DNA of 64,000 bases, from positions 1 through 64,000 of the forward strand of contig NZ_RKLX01000014.1 of the NCBI RefSeq assembly GCF_004745505.1, given 5' to 3'. The stretch is from Levilactobacillus suantsaiihabitans (GTDB taxonomy: Bacteria > Bacillota > Bacilli > Lactobacillales > Lactobacillaceae). Positions 61,538 to 64,000 of this stretch are shown here, in pieces. Both the position numbers and the translations under genes were made by a program. Under the pieces are notes generated by a model, which saw only the letters and a list, made by a program, of their open reading frames with translations, was not told the origin of the DNA and did not search any database. Position 1 is the stretch's first letter. The number at the start of each line of letters is the position of its first letter.

Positions 61538-62212
61538 GTGAGACAGTTTAACGTGCAACGTGCCGGGGCAGACTTCGAGCCGCTGCTGTCGTGGTCAACG
61601 GATCCGACAATCAGCGCGGCGGCGTTGAGTGGCCCGGATGCGCGCGATTTGTTGGTGATCGATGAGGCTACCGATACGCTTAAAATCGTGCCACAACTCT
61701 CGGCCGAAACGTTACTGGACCGGGTAGCCCACAGCATCTACGGTCGCCTAGCCGATCAGGTGACCGCGGCTTGGCCAAGCGCCACGGCGCCCACCACGCC
61801 AGCCACCTACCTGCTAGTCGACCTGGCCGCGATGGACCACGCCACGGTCTTGGCCACGCTGGGAGCCCTGGTGGCCTTGATGGTGGCGCAGCACAAGGAC
61901 GCCGCCGTATCCCTCGCCCGGTTGAATGGCATGGCCGGCCAGGCGCAGTGCTGGCTGCAACAACTTGGCCTATCGGAACATCAACTGCTGTTGCCGGCGG
62001 GTGTGACGGTCTTGCGGCAGCTGTTCCACCAGCTCTTGGACCAAGATGCCAGTTGTGACGCGTACGTGCCGTTAGGGTGCGATACGCGGGCCGGCAAATT
62101 GGCGCAAGACGTGGTGGCTCTGACAACGGGGCACCTGACAGCCTTAACGTTGCCCACAGCTTGGCAGTTGTTGCGAGTAGCCGGGACGGAACGGCAATTA
62201 CACCGGGACTAA
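61538..62212 (+). CDS. Protein of unknown function
   Basis: This protein of about 225 residues is soluble, acidic and rich in Ala and Leu. I do not recognise its family. Residues around VPLGCDTRAGKLAQDVVAL and the Gln-rich helix (QAQCWLQQLGL) suggest an alpha-helical fold. The GTG at 61538 follows AAAGGTGG; an ATG at 61517 is an alternative. It is divergent from merR and ends in a good terminator. Confidence 0.62.
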   Translation: MRQFNVQRAGADFEPLLSWSTDPTISAAALSGPDARDLLVIDEATDTLKIVPQLSAETLLDRVAHSIYGRLADQVTAAWPSATAPTTPATYLLVDLAAMDHATVLATLGALVALMVAQHKDAAVSLARLNGMAGQAQCWLQQLGLSEHQLLLPAGVTVLRQLFHQLLDQDASCDAYVPLGCDTRAGKLAQDVVALTTGHLTALTLPTAWQLLRVAGTERQLHRD

Positions 62213-62233
62213 TTAAATGCAACCCACAAAGAT

Positions 62234-62267
62234 GTGGGCCACGATGGATTGCGTGGCTCACTTTTTT
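62234..62267 (+). terminator. Terminator of the unknown gene
   Basis: GTGGGCCACG (62234-62243) pairs with CGTGGCTCAC (62252-62261) with one G-T pair, followed by TTTTTT. Confidence 0.88.
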
Positions 62268-62309
62268 AATCACTAAACCATATGCGAATTTAATAACGAT
62301 TTTAATTAT

Positions 62310-62386
62310 AAATGTTCGTATATTTGAGAAAAATAGTAGACTTTTTCGCGGCCATCCCGTATGATGGTGAAACAAATACGAATTTT
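62310..62386 (+). promoter_or_regulatory. Candidate PurR boxes and promoter of the purine operon
   Basis: AAATATACGAACATTT on the minus strand (62310-62325) fits the PurR box pattern AWWWCCGAACWWT with one mismatch. AAATACGAATTTT (62374-62386) is a weaker second copy. TAGACT (62337-62342) and TATGAT (62360-62365) are 17 bases apart. Purine control fits the downstream permease and phosphoribosyltransferase. Confidence 0.5.
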
Positions 62387-62407
62387 AAACGAGTGGGGGA
62401 ATCAGGT

Positions 62408-63484
62408 GTGCATTGGTTGGCGGACTTGTTAGCGGCGATTGGCGTGGTCTTAAACGGCATTCCACAGGGCATCATGGCGATGTCGTTGGGCTTTGCCATT
62501 TTTCCAACGATGTTTTCATTTCTCTTTGCGTCGGGGGTCAATGGGGTCTTTGGGGCGGTGGCGCCGCTGTCCTTTCAAGCCGAGTCGTTGGCGTTGACTG
62601 GCAAGTTGGGGCGAAATCTGCGGGAACGTACGTCGATCATCCTCGGGGGTTCCATGATCATGTTGCTGATCGGGGTGACCGGTACCCTGACCAAAATCGT
62701 TGCCATCTTGGGTGACCAGATCATGGCCGGGATGATGGCGGGGGTCGGGGTGATGCTGGTCCGAATTGCCCTGGGGATGGCGAAAAATGAGCGCTTGACC
62801 GGGTGGGTCTCCGTGGCCCTGGCCGCCCTGACGTACTTGGTGACCAAGGATCTGGTGTGGACCATCGGGGTGTCGGTCGTGGGGGCGAGCCTAGCCGCGG
62901 TGGGCCTACAACACTACCGCGCCGAACTGCCGGCTCACGTGACGGCGCGCCGGTTCGTTTTTACCAAGCCGACCGTCAATCCTCGGGTCATCCGCGGAGC
63001 CTTGAGCTTGGCGTGTTTAAACATTGGCGCCAACATCTCATACGGGTTGATCACCGGTGAAATGACCGGAATCAAGCCCAATCCAGTAAATCTGAATCTG
63101 TTGACTATCACGCAGTCGCTGGCCGACATGGGGACGAGTCTACTGGGTGGGGCGCCAGTCGAGACCATCATCTCGGCCACGGCCAGTGCTCCGGAGCCCG
63201 TCGTGGCCGGCATCATGATGATGCTGATCATGGCGGCGATTCTAGCGGTCGGCTGGTTGCCCAAGTTGGGGAAATACGTGCCCAGCGCCTCGATTGCCGG
63301 TTTTCTGTTCATCTTAGGGGCGGTGGTCATCTTCCCCGCCGATGCGACGACGGCCTTGCACGGTGCCGATGCCACGATTGCGGCGTTGACATTAGTCGTG
63401 ACGGCCACGGTCGATCCGTTCGCTGGCCTGTTGACCGGCGGCGTGTTGAAATTTGTCTTGCCACTTTTCGGACTGGGGGTTTAA
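62408..63484 (+). CDS. NCS2-family purine permease
   Basis: This 358-residue integral membrane protein has many hydrophobic segments in the inverted-repeat plan of the NCS2/UraA fold. The loops GLITGEMTGIKPNP and the SATASAPEP region resemble purine/guanine-hypoxanthine permeases (PbuG type) more than uracil permeases. The GTG at 62408 follows GTGGGGG by about 9 bases; the frame from 62312 lacks a ribosome site. It lies 3 bases before a phosphoribosyltransferase, so import and salvage are coupled. Confidence 0.82.
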   Translation: MHWLADLLAAIGVVLNGIPQGIMAMSLGFAIFPTMFSFLFASGVNGVFGAVAPLSFQAESLALTGKLGRNLRERTSIILGGSMIMLLIGVTGTLTKIVAILGDQIMAGMMAGVGVMLVRIALGMAKNERLTGWVSVALAALTYLVTKDLVWTIGVSVVGASLAAVGLQHYRAELPAHVTARRFVFTKPTVNPRVIRGALSLACLNIGANISYGLITGEMTGIKPNPVNLNLLTITQSLADMGTSLLGGAPVETIISATASAPEPVVAGIMMMLIMAAILAVGWLPKLGKYVPSASIAGFLFILGAVVIFPADATTALHGADATIAALTLVVTATVDPFAGLLTGGVLKFVLPLFGLGV

Positions 63485-63487
63485 GTT

Positions 63488-64000
63488 GTGAAAACATATC
63501 AGTTGAAGATCGGACCACTTACGCGCCAATTGCCAATCATTCCCATTAGCCAGGACCTGGCTATCGCCTCGTTTGTGCTGTTGGGGGATGCGGAACTGAC
63601 GGATTACGCCGCCAAGGAATTGTTGGCATTCATGCCGGCGGACTTTGATTACTTGGTGACCTTGGAAAGCAAGGGCATTCCGCTGGCCCAGGAACTGAGT
63701 CGGTTGACCGACCACCCGCAATTCGTGGTGTTACGCAAGTCGACCAAAGACTACATGCGCGCGCCCATCAAGTTGCCAGTCAACGCCATTACCACCAGTG
63801 CGCCGCAAGAACTGGTGCTGGACGGCACCGACGCCGATCGGTTAGTGGCCAAGCGGGTGGTGATCGTCGATGACGTCATCAGTAGCGGCGGATCATTGAC
63901 GGCCGCCCGTGCGCTGATCGAACAGGCCGGCGCAACGGTCGTGGGCCAGCTGGCCATCTTGGCCGAAGGCGGGGCGGTCTCGCGGCGAGATATCCGATAT
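63488..64000 (+). CDS. Purine phosphoribosyltransferase-like protein (partial)
   Basis: The open frame begins at the GTG at 63488 and runs off the end of the window after 171 codons. The PRPP-binding loop RVVIVDDVISSGGSLTAA lies at about residues 121-138. FDYLVTLESKGIPLAQELS resembles adenine and xanthine phosphoribosyltransferases. It would turn a free purine base and PRPP into a nucleotide. It directly follows the purine permease, forming a salvage operon. Without the C-terminus and the hood region the base choice cannot be judged. Confidence 0.82.
   Translation, partial: MKTYQLKIGPLTRQLPIIPISQDLAIASFVLLGDAELTDYAAKELLAFMPADFDYLVTLESKGIPLAQELSRLTDHPQFVVLRKSTKDYMRAPIKLPVNAITTSAPQELVLDGTDADRLVAKRVVIVDDVISSGGSLTAARALIEQAGATVVGQLAILAEGGAVSRRDIRY

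Noticed and set aside
61680-62375. 231-codon frame on the minus strand
   Set aside because: Its composition (Pro, Arg, Ala rich) is that of a shadow; it is antisense to the gene at 61538-62212 and crosses that gene's terminator.
1-64000. CRISPR array, tRNA, rRNA, insertion sequence or prophage
   Set aside because: No regularly spaced direct repeats, no cloverleaf or rRNA-like sequence, and no transposase, integrase or phage structural gene was recognised on either strand.

Overview
The window looks like a chromosomal segment of a heterofermentative lactic acid bacterium, most probably a Levilactobacillus/L. brevis-like member of the Lactobacillaceae. The reasons are a 1,3-propanediol dehydrogenase, Lactobacillus-type secreted proteins (DUF5776 domain, SH3-like segments, NlpC/P60), a sufCDSUB operon using SufU, frequent GTG/TTG starts behind strong AGGAGG ribosome sites, and CcpA-like cre boxes. 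No rRNA, tRNA, CRISPR array, transposase or phage module was seen.

Layout. 0.3-3.5 kb: two NAD-linked dehydrogenases (alcohol, aldehyde) with Rex-like and cre-like operators. 3.9-7.5 kb: an AT-rich pair of ABC exporter genes; the second is broken by one in-frame TGA. 7.8-14.4 kb: housekeeping and surface genes (SMR pump, two cell-wall hydrolases, a WYL regulator facing two Mor-like regulators, acetolactate decarboxylase, DUF2798). 14.6-27.7 kb: a nitrogen/ureide cluster with carbamate kinase, two DUF1097 membrane proteins, an alpha/beta hydrolase, PucR, a single-chain FdrA-DUF1116 fusion, DUF2877, a CodA-like amidohydrolase with altered active-site residues, and PreT-PreA dihydropyrimidine dehydrogenase. 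28.2-40.5 kb: GT8 glycosyltransferase, feoAB plus its small Cys-rich partner, the sufCDSUB-DUF59 operon ending in an RRNPP-like regulator, and a DUF5776 surface protein. 40.7-48.4 kb: an NreBC-like two-component system, a secreted protein, a TPP riboswitch with thiW, an MFS pump whose Shine-Dalgarno lies in a perfect hairpin, a TetR-controlled ABC pair, and DUF6440. 48.5-64 kb: a WYL regulator facing two GyrI-like proteins, 1,3-propanediol dehydrogenase, a lipoprotein, a class-A beta-lactamase-fold lipoprotein, a CDF transporter, HxlR regulators with an Old Yellow Enzyme, TetR plus DUF4097 sharing one operator, an MFS pump, MerR, and a purine permease with a phosphoribosyltransferase running off the end.

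How genes may work together. In the 14.6-27.7 kb cluster the FdrA-DUF1116 fusion plus DUF2877 correspond to the AllF, AllG and AllH subunits of a carbamoyltransferase. With carbamate kinase they could turn an N-carbamoyl compound into ATP. PreTA would feed reduced pyrimidine and the CodA-like enzyme would supply an amidohydrolase step. This would be a fermentative, ATP-yielding route for a pyrimidine or ureide; the substrate is inference. A palindrome TTATC-N7-GATAA occurs in two promoter regions of this cluster and is a candidate PucR operator.

Other non-coding signals of note are a perfect 16-bp parS site inside a coding sequence (56562-56577), a dispersed structured intergenic element whose copies show compensatory base changes, an identical 46-bp repeat at two places, and a 27-bp TetR-type operator present twice.
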